This document shows, piece by piece, positions 24,745 through 33,197 of a stretch of 48,512 nt of DNA (positions are counted from its first letter, which is position 1; the number at the start of each line of letters is the position of its first letter). The notes beneath the pieces were generated by a model, which saw nothing but the letters and a program-made list of their open reading frames with translations, was not told where the DNA came from and did no database searches. A program made the translations under genes and the position numbers. Source of the DNA: Candidatus Methylomirabilota bacterium (GTDB lineage Bacteria > Methylomirabilota > Methylomirabilia > Rokubacteriales > CSP1-6); contig DASYVT010000183.1 in NCBI GenBank assembly GCA_035936835.1, positions 1 through 48,512 of the forward strand, written 5' to 3'.

Positions 24745-25971
24745 ATGCCGCCCAAGCTCCCCATCTTCATGGACAGCCAGTCCACGACCCCGATGGATCC
24801 CCGGGTGCTCGAGGCCATGCTGCCCTACTTCACCGAGAAGTTCGGCCACCCGGCGAGCCGCAACCACCCGTTTGGATGGGAGGCCGAGGCCGGCGTGGAC
24901 AAGGGGCGCGAGCAGATCGCCGCGCTCTTAGGCGCCCGCGACCCGAAAGAGATCATCTTCACCTCGGGCGGGACCGAGTCGATCAACTTGGCCCTCAAGG
25001 GCGTGGCGGAGATGTACCGCGAGAAGGGCAACCACATCCTGACCACGGCCATCGAGCAGCGCGCGAGCCTCGACGTCTGCAAGCGGCTCGAGCGCCAGGG
25101 CTTCGAGGTCACCTACCTGCCCGTGGGGCCTGAGGGGCTGGTGGACCTCGGCGCGCTGCGCGCGGCGCTGACTGACAAGACCATCCTGATCTCGGTCATG
25201 TTCGCCAACAACGAGATCGGGACGATCCAGCCCATTGCCGAGATCGGCAAGCTGGCCAAGGAGCGCGGCATCGTCTTCCACACCGACGCGACCCAGGCGG
25301 CGGGCAAGGTGCCGGTCAACGTCGAGGCCATGGGCATCGACCTGCTGTCGGCGACGGCCCACCTGATGTACGGGCCCAAGGGCGTGGGCTGCCTCTACGT
25401 CCGCCGCAAGAACCCGCGCGTGCGGCTCGCCCCCATGATGGATGGCGGCGGCCACGAGCGCGGCATGCGCTCCGGCACGGTGCCGGTGCCGCTGGTCGTC
25501 GGGTTCGGAAGGGCGGCCGAGATCTGTCGTGAGGTGATGGCGGAGGAGGGCAAGCGCCTCGGCGCCCTGCGCGACCGCCTGCAGGATTTGATCCTCTCCA
25601 AGGTGGACGAGGCCTACGTCAACGGCCCCCCGCAGCACCGGCTGCCGCACAACCTGAACATCTCCTTCGCCTACGTCGAGGGAGAGTCCGTGCTGATGGG
25701 GCTCAACAAGGAGTCGGCGCTGTCCTCGGGCTCCGCCTGCACCTCGTCGACTCTCGAGCCCTCGTACGTGATTGCGGCCCTGGGGGTGGATTCCGAGCTG
25801 GCCCATTCCTCGATCCGGTTCGGGCTGCACCGCTTCTCGACCGAGGAGGAAGTCGATTACGTCGGCCCCCGGATGGTGGAGGTCGTGCACCGGCTGCGGG
25901 AGATGTCGCCGTTGTACGAGCTCGCGAAGGAAGGCGTGGACCTCAAAACGATCCAGTGGAAGGGCGAGTAA
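24745..25971 (+). CDS. Cysteine desulfurase-like protein of the isc operon, lacking the PLP lysine
   Basis: The 408-residue protein has the whole IscS/NifS fold. It keeps the catalytic cysteine in SGSACTSS (C332), TSGGTES near residue 74 and the cofactor aspartate region HTDATQAAGK. Two key residues are changed. The PLP-binding lysine of HKxYGPKG is leucine (L207, HLMYGPKG), and the His that stacks on PLP and acts in catalysis (H104 in E. coli) is Gln105 (IEQRASLD). It sits between iscR and iscU, where IscS belongs. Archaeoglobus fulgidus IscS is a known precedent without the lysine. It may scaffold IscU, use sulfide, or depend on the second desulfurase at 30777. AGGAG precedes the ATG. Confidence 0.88.
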   Translation: MPPKLPIFMDSQSTTPMDPRVLEAMLPYFTEKFGHPASRNHPFGWEAEAGVDKGREQIAALLGARDPKEIIFTSGGTESINLALKGVAEMYREKGNHILTTAIEQRASLDVCKRLERQGFEVTYLPVGPEGLVDLGALRAALTDKTILISVMFANNEIGTIQPIAEIGKLAKERGIVFHTDATQAAGKVPVNVEAMGIDLLSATAHLMYGPKGVGCLYVRRKNPRVRLAPMMDGGGHERGMRSGTVPVPLVVGFGRAAEICREVMAEEGKRLGALRDRLQDLILSKVDEAYVNGPPQHRLPHNLNISFAYVEGESVLMGLNKESALSSGSACTSSTLEPSYVIAALGVDSELAHSSIRFGLHRFSTEEEVDYVGPRMVEVVHRLREMSPLYELAKEGVDLKTIQWKGE

Positions 25972-26004
25972 CGGCGCCTTACGGCGCCCAGGAGGCATAG
26001 ACCT

Positions 26005-26421
26005 ATGGCCTACAGCGACAAGGTGGTGGATCACTACAACAACCCGCGCAACGTCGGGTCCTTCGGCAAGGACACGCCGGGCGTGGGCACGGGGCTCGTG
26101 GGCGCGCCGGAGTGCGGCGACGTCATGAAGCTCCAGATCAAGGTCAATATCGAGACCGGGGTGATCGAGGACGCCAAGTTCAAGACGTTCGGCTGCGGCA
26201 GCGCCATCGCCTCGTCGAGCCTGGCGACCGAATGGCTCAAGGGCCGGACGGTGGACGACGCGGCCAAGATCAAGAACACGGACATCGTCAACGAGCTCAA
26301 GCTGCCCCCGGTGAAGATTCACTGCTCGGTCCTGGCCGAGGACGCCATCAAGGCCGCGCTCCAGGACTACAAGGAAAAGTGGACGGCGGCGGAGACGCAC
26401 GCCCCGGGCAGCGCATCCTAA
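26005..26421 (+). CDS. iscU: Iron-sulfur cluster scaffold protein IscU
   Basis: This 138-residue scaffold assembles [2Fe-2S] and [4Fe-4S] clusters. All ligands are present: C37 and D39 (APECGDVM), C64 (FGCGSA), and H106-C107 (KIHCSVLAED). The HscA-recognition motif LPPVK is at residues 100-104, matching the hscA gene downstream. The start has AGGAGG 9 bases upstream. Because the desulfurase-like gene before it lacks the PLP lysine, the source of sulfur for this IscU is an open point. Confidence 0.95.
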   Translation: MAYSDKVVDHYNNPRNVGSFGKDTPGVGTGLVGAPECGDVMKLQIKVNIETGVIEDAKFKTFGCGSAIASSSLATEWLKGRTVDDAAKIKNTDIVNELKLPPVKIHCSVLAEDAIKAALQDYKEKWTAAETHAPGSAS

Positions 26422-26442
26422 GGACAGGGAGGTCAAGAACCG

Positions 26443-26769
26443 ATGGCACTGGCACTGACGGAGACGGCGAGCACGCACGTCAAGAAGCTCCTGGAGGAGC
26501 AGAACCTCCACGGCGTGTTCCTGCGCCTGGGCGTCAAGGGCGGGGGCTGCTCGGGGCTGTCATATTCGCTCGAGTTCGACTCCGAGCTCGGCCCGCACGA
26601 CAAGAAGTTCGACGTCGACGGCGTCCAGATGGTCTGCGACGCGAAGAGCTACCTCTACCTGAACGGCGTCACGCTCGACTACGTCACTGAGGGGCTGCAG
26701 GGGGGCTTCACGTTCATCAACCCCCAGGCCAAGTCGAGCTGCGGCTGCGGGACGTCTTTTACGGCATAG
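26443..26769 (+). CDS. iscA: A-type iron-sulfur carrier protein IscA
   Basis: The 108-residue HesB/IscA-type protein has the three conserved cysteines: C36 in KGGGCSGLSY and C100/C102 in SSCGCGTSF. A-type carriers take clusters from the scaffold to apo-proteins. It follows iscU by 21 bases with a moderate Shine-Dalgarno (GGAGG) upstream. ErpA cannot be excluded by sequence alone; the operon position favours IscA. A terminator-like hairpin follows before hscB. Confidence 0.93.
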   Translation: MALALTETASTHVKKLLEEQNLHGVFLRLGVKGGGCSGLSYSLEFDSELGPHDKKFDVDGVQMVCDAKSYLYLNGVTLDYVTEGLQGGFTFINPQAKSSCGCGTSFTA

Positions 26770-26841
26770 GGTTGGGCACGGCATAGGACCGGGGCCGTGG
26801 GATAGCCGGGGCGCGGGACGGACGAACAACGATGAGATCCT

Positions 26842-26865
26842 GAACGGGCCCCCGCGGGCCCGTTC
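26842..26865 (+). terminator. Rho-independent-type terminator inside the isc operon
   Basis: GAACGGGCCC and GGGCCCGTTC pair perfectly over 10 bp with a CCGC loop, followed by TCATTTT. Flanking ATGAGA and TCTCAT can extend the stem around a bulge. It lies between iscA and hscB and would lower expression of hscB-hscA-fdx-iscX relative to iscRSUA. Confidence 0.65.
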
Positions 26866-26896
26866 TCATTTTGTGGAGACTTCTGGATTCGAGGAG

Positions 26897-27496
26897 ATGA
26901 TGTCCGACTACTTCGAGGTGTTCGGGCTGCCGCGCAAGCTCCAGGTTGACCTGGAAGCCCTGCAGCGCCGGTTCTATGAGCTGTCGCGCCGGCACCACCC
27001 CGACTTCCACCAAGGGGCGGACGCTGAGGCCCAGGCGCAGGCGCTCAAGGCTTCGGCGCTCGTCAACCGTGCGTACCGCGCGCTCCGCGATCCGGTCGCG
27101 CGCGTCCAGTACCTGATCGCGCTCGAGGAGGGACGCGAGGTGCGGGAGGAGACGACGGCGAAGCCCAAGGCGCCGATGGATCTCCTCGCGGAGATGCTCG
27201 AGGTGCAGGAAGCGCTGGAGGAGACCAAGTCCGGCGGGTTGACGGAGGAGACGACCGGCCGCCTGCGCGCCGAGAGGCAGCGGCTCGAGGACCGTCGCCG
27301 GGCCGAAGAGACCGCGTTAATCGCGGCCGCGACAGAGTGGGACGCGGCCGTGGACGCAGGTCAGGACCGCGCGCCGCTGCTCGAGCGCTTCAAGCAGCGC
27401 CTGGCCGCCCGCGCCTACCTCGGCACCGTGATCGACGATCTCACCCAGGCGCTCGGAGAGGATGAAGGGAGCCATGTCGCGCATCGTCGGCATTGA
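26897..27496 (+). CDS. hscB: Fe-S assembly co-chaperone HscB
   Basis: The 199-residue J-domain co-chaperone delivers IscU to HscA. MSDYFEVFGLPRKLQVD matches the E. coli HscB start, the J-domain HPD motif is near residues 34-36 (RRHHPDFH), and the C-terminal helical domain includes LLAEMLEVQEALEE. Two ATGs are adjacent (26897 and 26900), both very close behind GAGGAG. A GTG at 26873 is possible but would overlap the terminator tail. The last 23 bases overlap hscA. Family length is about 170-200. Confidence 0.9.
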   Translation: MMSDYFEVFGLPRKLQVDLEALQRRFYELSRRHHPDFHQGADAEAQAQALKASALVNRAYRALRDPVARVQYLIALEEGREVREETTAKPKAPMDLLAEMLEVQEALEETKSGGLTEETTGRLRAERQRLEDRRRAEETALIAAATEWDAAVDAGQDRAPLLERFKQRLAARAYLGTVIDDLTQALGEDEGSHVAHRRH

Positions 27497-29303
27497 CCTC
27501 GGGACCACCAACAGCCTCGTCGCCTACGTGGACGGGGCCGGCGTCCCGCGGGTCATCCCGGACGCGGAGGGGCGGAGGCTCCTGCCCTCGATCGTCGCGT
27601 ACACGCCGGCCGGGGTCGTGGTCGGAGAGGCGGCGCGGCGCCAGCTCGCCCGCAATCCCGCCCGCACGGTCTATTCCGTCAAGCGGTTCATGGGACGCGG
27701 TTGGGAGGACGTTCGGGACGAGGCGCGCCACGTGCCCTTCGAAATCGTCCCGAGCGCGGAAGTGGTCCGGATCCGCGCGGGCGACCGCGAGGTGACGCCG
27801 CCCGAGGTCTCGGCCCAGATCCTCCGCGCGCTCAAGCTCCAGGCCGAGGCCCACCTCGGCGAGCCGGTCGAGCAGGCCGTGATCACGGTGCCGGCCTATT
27901 TCAACGACGCCCAGCGCCAGGCGACCAAGGACGCCGGCCGCATCGCCGGGCTCGAGGTGCTGCGCATCGTCAACGAGCCGACGGCCGCCTCGCTCGCCTA
28001 CGGGCTCCAGAAGCTCGCCCAGGGCGTGATCGCCGTTTACGACCTGGGCGGCGGCACCTTCGACATCTCCATCCTTCGCGTCAAGGACGGCGTCTTCGAG
28101 GTCCTCGCCACAAACGGCAACACGCATCTCGGCGGCGACGACTTCGACCGCGTGGTGGTCCAGTGGCTGCTCGAGGACATCCGGGCGGCGCACGGCGAGG
28201 ATCTGTCGAAGGATCCCGAGGCGCTGCAGGAGCTGAGACTCGGCGCCGAGGCCGCCAAGTGCCGGCTCTCGTCCGAGGAGCGGACCGCGTTCACCATCCC
28301 GTTCGATCGCTTCACCTACCGGCGCGAGATCACGCGCGGCGAGCTCGAAGGGCTGATCGGCTCCCTCGTGGACACCACGCTCGGCCCCTGCCGCATGGCG
28401 CTCAAGGACGCGGGCCTCGCGGCCGATGCCATCGATGAGATCGTGCTGGTTGGCGGCTCGAGTCGCGTGCCCCTCGTGCGCCGGCGCGTGCGCGAGCTCT
28501 TCGGCAAGACGCCCCACAGCCAGCTCAACCCGGACGAGGTCGTTGCGCTGGGCGCGGCGGTCCAGGCCCAGATCCTGGCCGGCGGCATCACGGACATGCT
28601 GCTGCTCGACGTGACGCCGCTGTCCCTCGGGATCGAGACGCTCGGCGGCATCGTCAGCGGGCTGATCCCGCGCAACACGACCATCCCCACGGCGGCCAAG
28701 GAATACTTCACCACCTCGGTGGACGGCCAGACGGCTGTGGACATGCACGTGGTGCAGGGGGAGCGGGAGCTGGCCAAGGACAACCGCTCGCTGGCGCGCT
28801 TCGACCTCTCCGGTGTCGATCCGATGCCCGCTGGGATGCCAAAGATCGAGGTGACCTTCCTGATCGACGCCAACGGCATTCTGCAGGTCCATGCGAACGA
28901 ACTCCGGAGCGGCAAGGCGGCGTCCATCGAGGTCAAGCCGGCCTACGGCCTGAGCGAGGCGCAGGTGGCGCAGATGGTGGAGGACTCCTTCACGCACGCC
29001 GAGGCGGACGTCAACGCGCGGCTCCTGATCGAGACCAAGACCGAGGCCGAGACCGTGATGAACCACGTCAGGCGGGCGCTCAAGCAGGGCGGGCACCTGG
29101 TCAATCCCGAGGAGCTGCACACGATCGCCGCCGCCGTCGACGCCCTGCGGGCCGTCGAGTGCGGGACCGACCGCGATGCCATCCGCGAGCGGACGATCGA
29201 TCTCAACAAGGCGACGGAGCCTCTGGCTGAGGCCATGATGGACGCCGCCATCCGGGGAGCGGTCACCTCGAAGCGGGCGGATCAGATCCTGGAGCAGAAG
29301 TGA
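27474..29303 (+). CDS. hscA: Fe-S assembly chaperone HscA (Hsp70 family)
   Basis: This 609-residue Hsp70 is specialised for IscU. The nucleotide-binding domain has [37 protein letters not shown] and [10 protein letters not shown]. The substrate domain starts near [15 protein letters not shown]. It starts at ATG 27474 (AAGGGA upstream) within the end of hscB, and its stop overlaps the ferredoxin ATG (TGATG). Family length and context make HscA a safe call over DnaK. Confidence 0.95.
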   Translation: MSRIVGIDLGTTNSLVAYVDGAGVPRVIPDAEGRRLLPSIVAYTPAGVVVGEAARRQLARNPARTVYSVKRFMGRGWEDVRDEARHVPFEIVPSAEVVRIRAGDREVTPPEVSAQILRALKLQAEAHLGEPVEQAVITVPAYFNDAQRQATKDAGRIAGLEVLRIVNEPTAASLAYGLQKLAQGVIAVYDLGGGTFDISILRVKDGVFEVLATNGNTHLGGDDFDRVVVQWLLEDIRAAHGEDLSKDPEALQELRLGAEAAKCRLSSEERTAFTIPFDRFTYRREITRGELEGLIGSLVDTTLGPCRMALKDAGLAADAIDEIVLVGGSSRVPLVRRRVRELFGKTPHSQLNPDEVVALGAAVQAQILAGGITDMLLLDVTPLSLGIETLGGIVSGLIPRNTTIPTAAKEYFTTSVDGQTAVDMHVVQGERELAKDNRSLARFDLSGVDPMPAGMPKIEVTFLIDANGILQVHANELRSGKAASIEVKPAYGLSEAQVAQMVEDSFTHAEADVNARLLIETKTEAETVMNHVRRALKQGGHLVNPEELHTIAAAVDALRAVECGTDRDAIRERTIDLNKATEPLAEAMMDAAIRGAVTSKRADQILEQK

Positions 29304-29626
29304 TGGCGACCCACAAGGTCACGTTCCTACCGCTCAACGTCACGGTCGAGGCGGACCCCGCCAAGTACCCGCTCGCCGACCACGGCAGGCCGGGCTCGCT
29401 GCTGGACATCGCGCTGGCCAACGGCGTCCGCCTCGAGCACAACTGCGGCGGCAGCTGCGCCTGCACCACGTGCCACGTCATCGTGCGCGAGGGGGAGCAG
29501 AACCTCTCGCCCCTGGAGCAGGACGAGGAGGACCGCCTCGACACCGCTGAAGGGCTCACGCTCCACTCGCGGCTCGGCTGTCAGGCGATCGTGCGCGGCG
29601 ATGTCGTCGTCGAGATACCGAAGTAA
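29303..29626 (+). CDS. fdx: ISC-type [2Fe-2S] ferredoxin
   Basis: The 107-residue adrenodoxin-type ferredoxin supplies electrons for cluster assembly. Ligands are C48, C54 and C57 in EHNCGGSCACTTCHVIV and C93 in LGCQAIV, the spacing of the ISC ferredoxin; C52 is extra, as in E. coli. The N-terminus has an insertion (ADPAKYPLADHGRPGSLLD) relative to E. coli Fdx. It overlaps the hscA stop by one base and its own stop overlaps iscX (TAATG). Confidence 0.93.
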   Translation: MATHKVTFLPLNVTVEADPAKYPLADHGRPGSLLDIALANGVRLEHNCGGSCACTTCHVIVREGEQNLSPLEQDEEDRLDTAEGLTLHSRLGCQAIVRGDVVVEIPK

Positions 29627-29838
29627 TGGACGTCGGGATGACCTGGAAGGACGCCGAGGACATCGCGCTGGCCCTCGTGGAAGCGCATCCGGACACGGAC
29701 CCGTTGACGGTGCGCTTCACGGATCTCCACACGTGGGTGGTCGCGCTGCCGGGCTTCAGCGACGATCCGAAGGGCTCCAATGAAGGGATTCTGGAGAAGA
29801 TCCAGATGAAGTGGCACGAAGAATTCCAGGACAGGTAG
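29626..29838 (+). CDS. iscX: Fe-S assembly protein IscX
   Basis: The 70-residue acidic protein matches IscX: MTWKDAEDIALALVEAHPDTDPLTVRFTDLHTWV, then FSDDPKGSNEGILEKIQMKWHEE. IscX binds the desulfurase IscS, adapts iron supply and modulates its activity. It is the last gene of the isc operon. An internal ATG at 29638 would give a start closer to the E. coli protein. The stop codon abuts that of the convergent sulfur-relay gene with no gap. Confidence 0.92.
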   Translation: MDVGMTWKDAEDIALALVEAHPDTDPLTVRFTDLHTWVVALPGFSDDPKGSNEGILEKIQMKWHEEFQDR

Positions 29839-30063
29839 CTACCAGGTCACGACGTGATCGCTTTCGAAGATCAGATCGAGCAGGGCATCGTAGTCGAGGT
29901 CGGGGCCGAGGCGCTTGACCGCGGCGCCGGCGGGCACGGGTGCGCGCGCTCCGTCGAGCAGCACGACGGTCACGCGGGCGCCCGGCTCTCGCAGGTTCCG
30001 CTCGATCACGGCGTTGGTGAGGGGCGGCGAGTCGGCCTTGACGAGATGGAGGAAGCTGGCCAT
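29839..30063 (-). CDS. TusB/DsrH-like sulfur-relay protein
   Basis: This 74-residue protein has the small alpha/beta fold pattern of the DsrH/TusB family and ends in tryptophan (ESDHVVTW), a family feature. TusB is a subunit of the TusBCD complex that passes sulfane sulfur for tRNA thiolation; DsrH does the same in sulfur oxidation. It is the third of three minus-strand genes of the DsrE superfamily and overlaps the one before by a base (TGATG). No cysteine is visible in it, which fits an accessory subunit. Confidence 0.6.
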   Translation of the reverse strand: MASFLHLVKADSPPLTNAVIERNLREPGARVTVVLLDGARAPVPAGAAVKRLGPDLDYDALLDLIFESDHVVTW

Positions 30064-30419
30064 CAGAACACGAGGAAGCGCCTGGCCTTGGCGACGAGCG
30101 CGGCGATACCGTCCCGCGTGATGGGCGCCACCGGATGCCCGTCGGCGTTCCAGGACCGGTCCGCCGGCGGGGCGCCCTCCTCGACGTGGAAGGGGACGGC
30201 GAGCTTCTTGAGCGCGGCGCGGAACTTGGCGATGTCGTCGCCGTCCACGAGGTTGTCCGTGTCCTCGTCGAGGAGGTGGACGGCCGGTCCGGCCAGGACG
30301 ATGTCGACGGGCGTTTCGCCGGCGACGATGCCCAGCGCGATGCGCATGGCCTCGTTCGCGCGGTGGGAGGCGCGGGGATCTTCGGAGATCAGGACGAGGA
30401 CCGGCTGCCGCTCGGCCAC
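30063..30419 (-). CDS. DsrE/DsrF-like family protein
   Basis: The 118-residue protein begins VAERQPVLVLISEDPRASHRANEAMRIALGI (GTG start) and continues with a Rossmann-like DsrE-superfamily pattern (VDIVLAGPAVHLLDEDTDNL). It lacks a cysteine at the usual active position, so it is more likely a structural subunit of a DsrEFH/TusBCD-type complex. It lies one base after the preceding gene. Family assignment rests on fold pattern and on its two neighbours. Confidence 0.6.
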   Translation of the reverse strand: MAERQPVLVLISEDPRASHRANEAMRIALGIVAGETPVDIVLAGPAVHLLDEDTDNLVDGDDIAKFRAALKKLAVPFHVEEGAPPADRSWNADGHPVAPITRDGIAALVAKARRFLVF

Positions 30420-30420
30420 G

Positions 30421-30738
30421 CTAGTTGAGCGCGAGGAATCGGTCGGTGGCGTTGACGATGTCCGCCAGCACGACGAGGCCGCAGTTGGTCGCCTTGTCCG
30501 ACAGGGGCTGGCGCCGCTTCTGACAGCCGTACGCGCAGACGAAGAGCTTGGCGCCTCGATCGGCCAAGGCCTGCACCCGCGGGTCTTCGACGCCGGCGAC
30601 GCCGTCGTCGATCAGGTAGAGGTACACCTCGGCGCCGCGGTCGAGCGCCGCGCGGCCGAGCCCGACGGCCGTGTCGAGATTTGGATGCTCGGGCGCCGTC
30701 GACACCATGAGACCGAGCTTGCGCTTCGTCAGCTCCAT
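30421..30738 (-). CDS. DsrE family sulfurtransferase-like protein
   Basis: The 105-residue protein reads KLGLMVSTAPEHPNLDTAVGLGRAALDRGAEVYLYLIDDGV and then LADRGAKLFVCAYGCQKRR, a DsrE-type pattern with cysteines after the fourth strand and one later (NCGLVV). DsrE/TusD carries persulfide on such a cysteine. It is the first of three adjoining genes in a TusD-C-B-like order. The family-like ATG is at 30738; an extension to 30777 would swallow the promoter. Divergent nifS starts 38 bases away, which suggests a joint role in sulfur transfer. Confidence 0.7.
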   Translation of the reverse strand: MELTKRKLGLMVSTAPEHPNLDTAVGLGRAALDRGAEVYLYLIDDGVAGVEDPRVQALADRGAKLFVCAYGCQKRRQPLSDKATNCGLVVLADIVNATDRFLALN

Positions 30739-30748
30739 GACGGGGCCG

Positions 30749-30777
30749 AGCGTAGCACCCAGAGAGAGGAGCGTCAA
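30749..30777 (-). promoter_or_regulatory. Promoter of the DsrE-like genes
   Basis: On the minus strand, TTGACG (30777-30772), a 17-base spacer and TACGCT (30754-30749) stand 10 bases before the ATG at 30738, with no Shine-Dalgarno. The -35 box overlaps the first base of the divergent nifS start codon. Confidence 0.6.
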
Positions 30778-31979
30778 TGAACCGCCGAGTCTATCTCGAT
30801 CATAACGCGTCGACGCCGGTGCACCCCGAGGTGCTTCAGGCCATGCTGCCGTACTTCAGCGAGCGTTTTGGCAATCCCTCGAGCGTCCACGGCTTCGGGC
30901 GCGAGGCGCGCGACGGCATGGAGACGGCCCGCGAGCAGATCGCGGACTTCCTCAAGGTGTCCAAGGACGAGATCGTCTTCACCTCGGGCGGCACGGAGTC
31001 CGACAACCTCGGCATCAAGGGGCTGGCCGCCGCGCGGGGCTCGGGTCACATCATCACGTCGCAGATCGAGCACCATGCCGTGCTTCGAACCGTCCAGACC
31101 CTGGAAGAGCAGGGCTTCACCGCGACGTACCTGCCGGTCGACGGCGACGGCATGGTCAACCCCGACGACGTTAAGAAGGCCCTGCGGGCCGACACGATCC
31201 TCGTCTCGCTGATGGGCGCGAACTCCGAGGTCGGCACGCTCCAGCCGATCCGCGAGGTCGGCCGCATCACGCGCGAGGCGGGCGTGCCGCTCCACGTGGA
31301 CGGCGTCCAGACGTTCGGCAAGGTGCCGATCGACGTGGGCGCCTTCGGCATAGACCTGCTCTCCTTCTCCGGGCACAAGATCTACGGTCCGAAGGGAGTA
31401 GCCGGCCTCTTCATCCGTAAAGGCACCAAGATGGCCTCGATCCAGCATGGCGGCGAGCACGAGCGGCGCCGGCGGGCCGGCACGGAGAACGTGGCGGGCA
31501 TCGTGGGCCTGGGCAAGGCCGTGGAGATCCGCAACCGCGACATGGCGCTCGAGGGCGCCCGTCTGACCGCGCTGCGCGACCGGCTCTGGGATGGCCTGCG
31601 GGCCGGCGTGGCGGAGGTGCGTCTCAACGGGCACCCGACGGAGCGGCTTCCTGGCACGTGCAACATGTGCTTCCGCAATATCGAGTCCGAATCCGTAGTC
31701 TTGGGTCTCGACCTCAAGGGCATCGGAGTCTCGGCCGGCTCCGCGTGCACTTCGGGCAACGTCGAGCCGTCCTACGTTCTCGTGGCCATGGGGCTGCCGC
31801 TCGATTGGGCCATGGGCTCCGTGCGCTGCTCGCTCGGGCGCGGCACGACGGCGGAGGACATCGAGTACGTCATCGAGAGCGTGGTGCCGCTGGTGGGCAA
31901 GCTCAAAGCCCAGTCGCCGGTAGCGAGCTCGGCCCCCGTAGCGGGCTTGGCCCCAGTAGTGGGCTCGTCGAAGGTCTAG
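30777..31979 (+). CDS. nifS: Cysteine desulfurase (NifS/IscS type), complete active site
   Basis: The 400-residue PLP enzyme releases sulfur from cysteine. All key residues are present: H99 (IEHHAVLR), the PLP lysine K201 (SFSGHKIYGPKG) and the persulfide cysteine C324 (SAGSACTSGNVEPS). This contrasts with the isc-operon homologue at 24745. The C-terminus ends in a repetitive tail built from 18-bp units (SAPVAG, LAPVVG). AGAGAGGAG precedes the ATG. The stop overlaps the GTG of the IscU-like gene, and cysE follows, so cysteine synthesis, desulfuration and a scaffold form one unit. Confidence 0.92.
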   Translation: MNRRVYLDHNASTPVHPEVLQAMLPYFSERFGNPSSVHGFGREARDGMETAREQIADFLKVSKDEIVFTSGGTESDNLGIKGLAAARGSGHIITSQIEHHAVLRTVQTLEEQGFTATYLPVDGDGMVNPDDVKKALRADTILVSLMGANSEVGTLQPIREVGRITREAGVPLHVDGVQTFGKVPIDVGAFGIDLLSFSGHKIYGPKGVAGLFIRKGTKMASIQHGGEHERRRRAGTENVAGIVGLGKAVEIRNRDMALEGARLTALRDRLWDGLRAGVAEVRLNGHPTERLPGTCNMCFRNIESESVVLGLDLKGIGVSAGSACTSGNVEPSYVLVAMGLPLDWAMGSVRCSLGRGTTAEDIEYVIESVVPLVGKLKAQSPVASSAPVAGLAPVVGSSKV

Positions 31980-32356
31980 TGCGCTACAGCGACACGCTCA
32001 TCGATCACTTCCGCAACCCGCGGAACGCGGGCATGATGCGTGAGCCAGATGGGGTGGGCGAAGGCGAGTTCGCCCAGTGCATGGACCTGGCGCGCTTCTA
32101 CCTCCGCGTGCGCGACGGACGCGTCGAGGAGGCTCGCTTCCAGGCCTACGGCTGCGGGCCGACCCTGGCGGCGTGCAGCGCGGGCACGGAGGTGGCGGTG
32201 GGGACAGTGCTCGAGGCGCTGGCGGAGATCGAGGAAGGGCGCATCGAGGCGGCCGTGGACGGTCTGCCTCCCGAGCGCCGGCACGCGGCGGAAGTCGTGG
32301 CCCTGGCTCTCCGCGCGGCGGCACGAGACGCTATGGCGAGGCGCGGGGTACACTAG
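31979..32356 (+). CDS. IscU/NifU-N-like protein lacking the third cysteine
   Basis: Starting at GTG 31979, overlapping the nifS stop, this 125-residue protein reads [19 protein letters not shown] and aligns with IscU throughout. Two ligand sites remain (C-M-D near residue 34 and [10 protein letters not shown] near residue 59). Where IscU has HCS the sequence is RRHAAEV, so the third cysteine is alanine. It may bind clusters differently, act as a sulfur acceptor for the neighbouring desulfurase, or have lost scaffold function. IscU of the main operon keeps every ligand. Confidence 0.85.
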   Translation: MRYSDTLIDHFRNPRNAGMMREPDGVGEGEFAQCMDLARFYLRVRDGRVEEARFQAYGCGPTLAACSAGTEVAVGTVLEALAEIEEGRIEAAVDGLPPERRHAAEVVALALRAAARDAMARRGVH

Positions 32357-32364
32357 GAGGCGAC

Positions 32365-33027
32365 ATGTTCGACCGGATCAGACAGGACATCAGGACCGTC
32401 AGGGAGCGGGACCCGGCGTCGCGGTCCTCCCTCGAGGTCGTCCTCTGCTACCCGGGAGTGCACGCGATCTGGGGCCACCGCGTCGCCCACGCGCTCTGGG
32501 GAGCGGGGTGGCTGACGCTGGCCCGCTGGGTGTCGCACGCGTGCCGCTTCATGACGGGCATCGAGATCCACCCCGCCGCCCGCCTCGGGCCCGGCCTCTT
32601 CATCGACCACGGCATGGGCATCGTCATCGGCGAGACGGCCGAGGTCGGCGAGAACGTCACGCTGCTCCAGGGCGTCACGCTGGGCGGCACGAGCCTCAAG
32701 CGCGAGAAGCGCCACCCGACGCTCGGCGACAACGTGACCGTCGGAGCCGGCGCCGGGATATTCGGCGGCTTCACCATCGGCAGCGGGAGCCGCATCGGCG
32801 CCGGGTCGGTCGTGGTGCGCGAGGTGCCGCCGAACTCCGTGGTCGTGGGTGTGCCGGGCCGGGTGACATTCAAGGATGGGGCGCGGGTGGGCGGCGTCGA
32901 TCTCAACTGGACCGACCTGCCCGACCCCGTGGCGCGCGCGCTCGAGCAGCTGGTGGACAGGATCCGCGACCTCGAGGGCGAGGTCGAGTCGCTCAAGAAG
33001 TCACTCAAGGAGGCGCCAGGGACGTGA
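32365..33027 (+). CDS. cysE: Serine O-acetyltransferase CysE (EpsC-like)
   Basis: The 220-residue enzyme acetylates L-serine with acetyl-CoA, the first step of cysteine synthesis. The left-handed beta-helix hexapeptide repeats and signature are visible: [44 protein letters not shown] and [25 protein letters not shown] coiled C-terminal tail ([20 protein letters not shown]) follows. AGGAGG stands 4 bases before the ATG. It sits after nifS and the IscU-like gene. Confidence 0.95.
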   Translation: MFDRIRQDIRTVRERDPASRSSLEVVLCYPGVHAIWGHRVAHALWGAGWLTLARWVSHACRFMTGIEIHPAARLGPGLFIDHGMGIVIGETAEVGENVTLLQGVTLGGTSLKREKRHPTLGDNVTVGAGAGIFGGFTIGSGSRIGAGSVVVREVPPNSVVVGVPGRVTFKDGARVGGVDLNWTDLPDPVARALEQLVDRIRDLEGEVESLKKSLKEAPGT

Positions 33028-33197
33028 TCCCCAAGGACACCATGACGGTGACGGAGGCGTCGACGTATCTCTCCATGGATGCCGACACGCTCAAGCGCAT
33101 GGCTGCCGAACGGCGCATCCCGGCGCTCGAGCACGACGGCCAGTGGGTGTTTTCGAAGAAGTCGATCGACAAATGGCGGATCCGCGCGCAGTCCTGA
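33024..33197 (+). CDS. Small excisionase/MerR-type helix-turn-helix protein
   Basis: The GTG at 33024 overlaps the cysE stop (GTGA) and encodes 57 residues. The motif [44 protein letters not shown] (residues 8-52) is a compact winged HTH of the HTH_17/excisionase type, used for DNA binding in small regulators. Its stop overlaps the next start (TGATG), so it is coupled to cysE and the HD gene. It may regulate this cysteine/Fe-S unit. No integrase is nearby, so an excisionase role is unlikely. Confidence 0.8.
   Translation: MIPKDTMTVTEASTYLSMDADTLKRMAAERRIPALEHDGQWVFSKKSIDKWRIRAQS

Noticed and set aside
31912-31967. 18-bp imperfect repeats at the 3' end of nifS
   Set aside because: They only encode a variable Ala/Pro/Val-rich tail after the conserved domain; kept as a note in the nifS entry and not as a finding.
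33024-33197. Excisionase of a mobile element
   Set aside because: The fold is of the excisionase HTH type, but no integrase or attachment site is present and the gene is translationally coupled to cysE and the HD gene.
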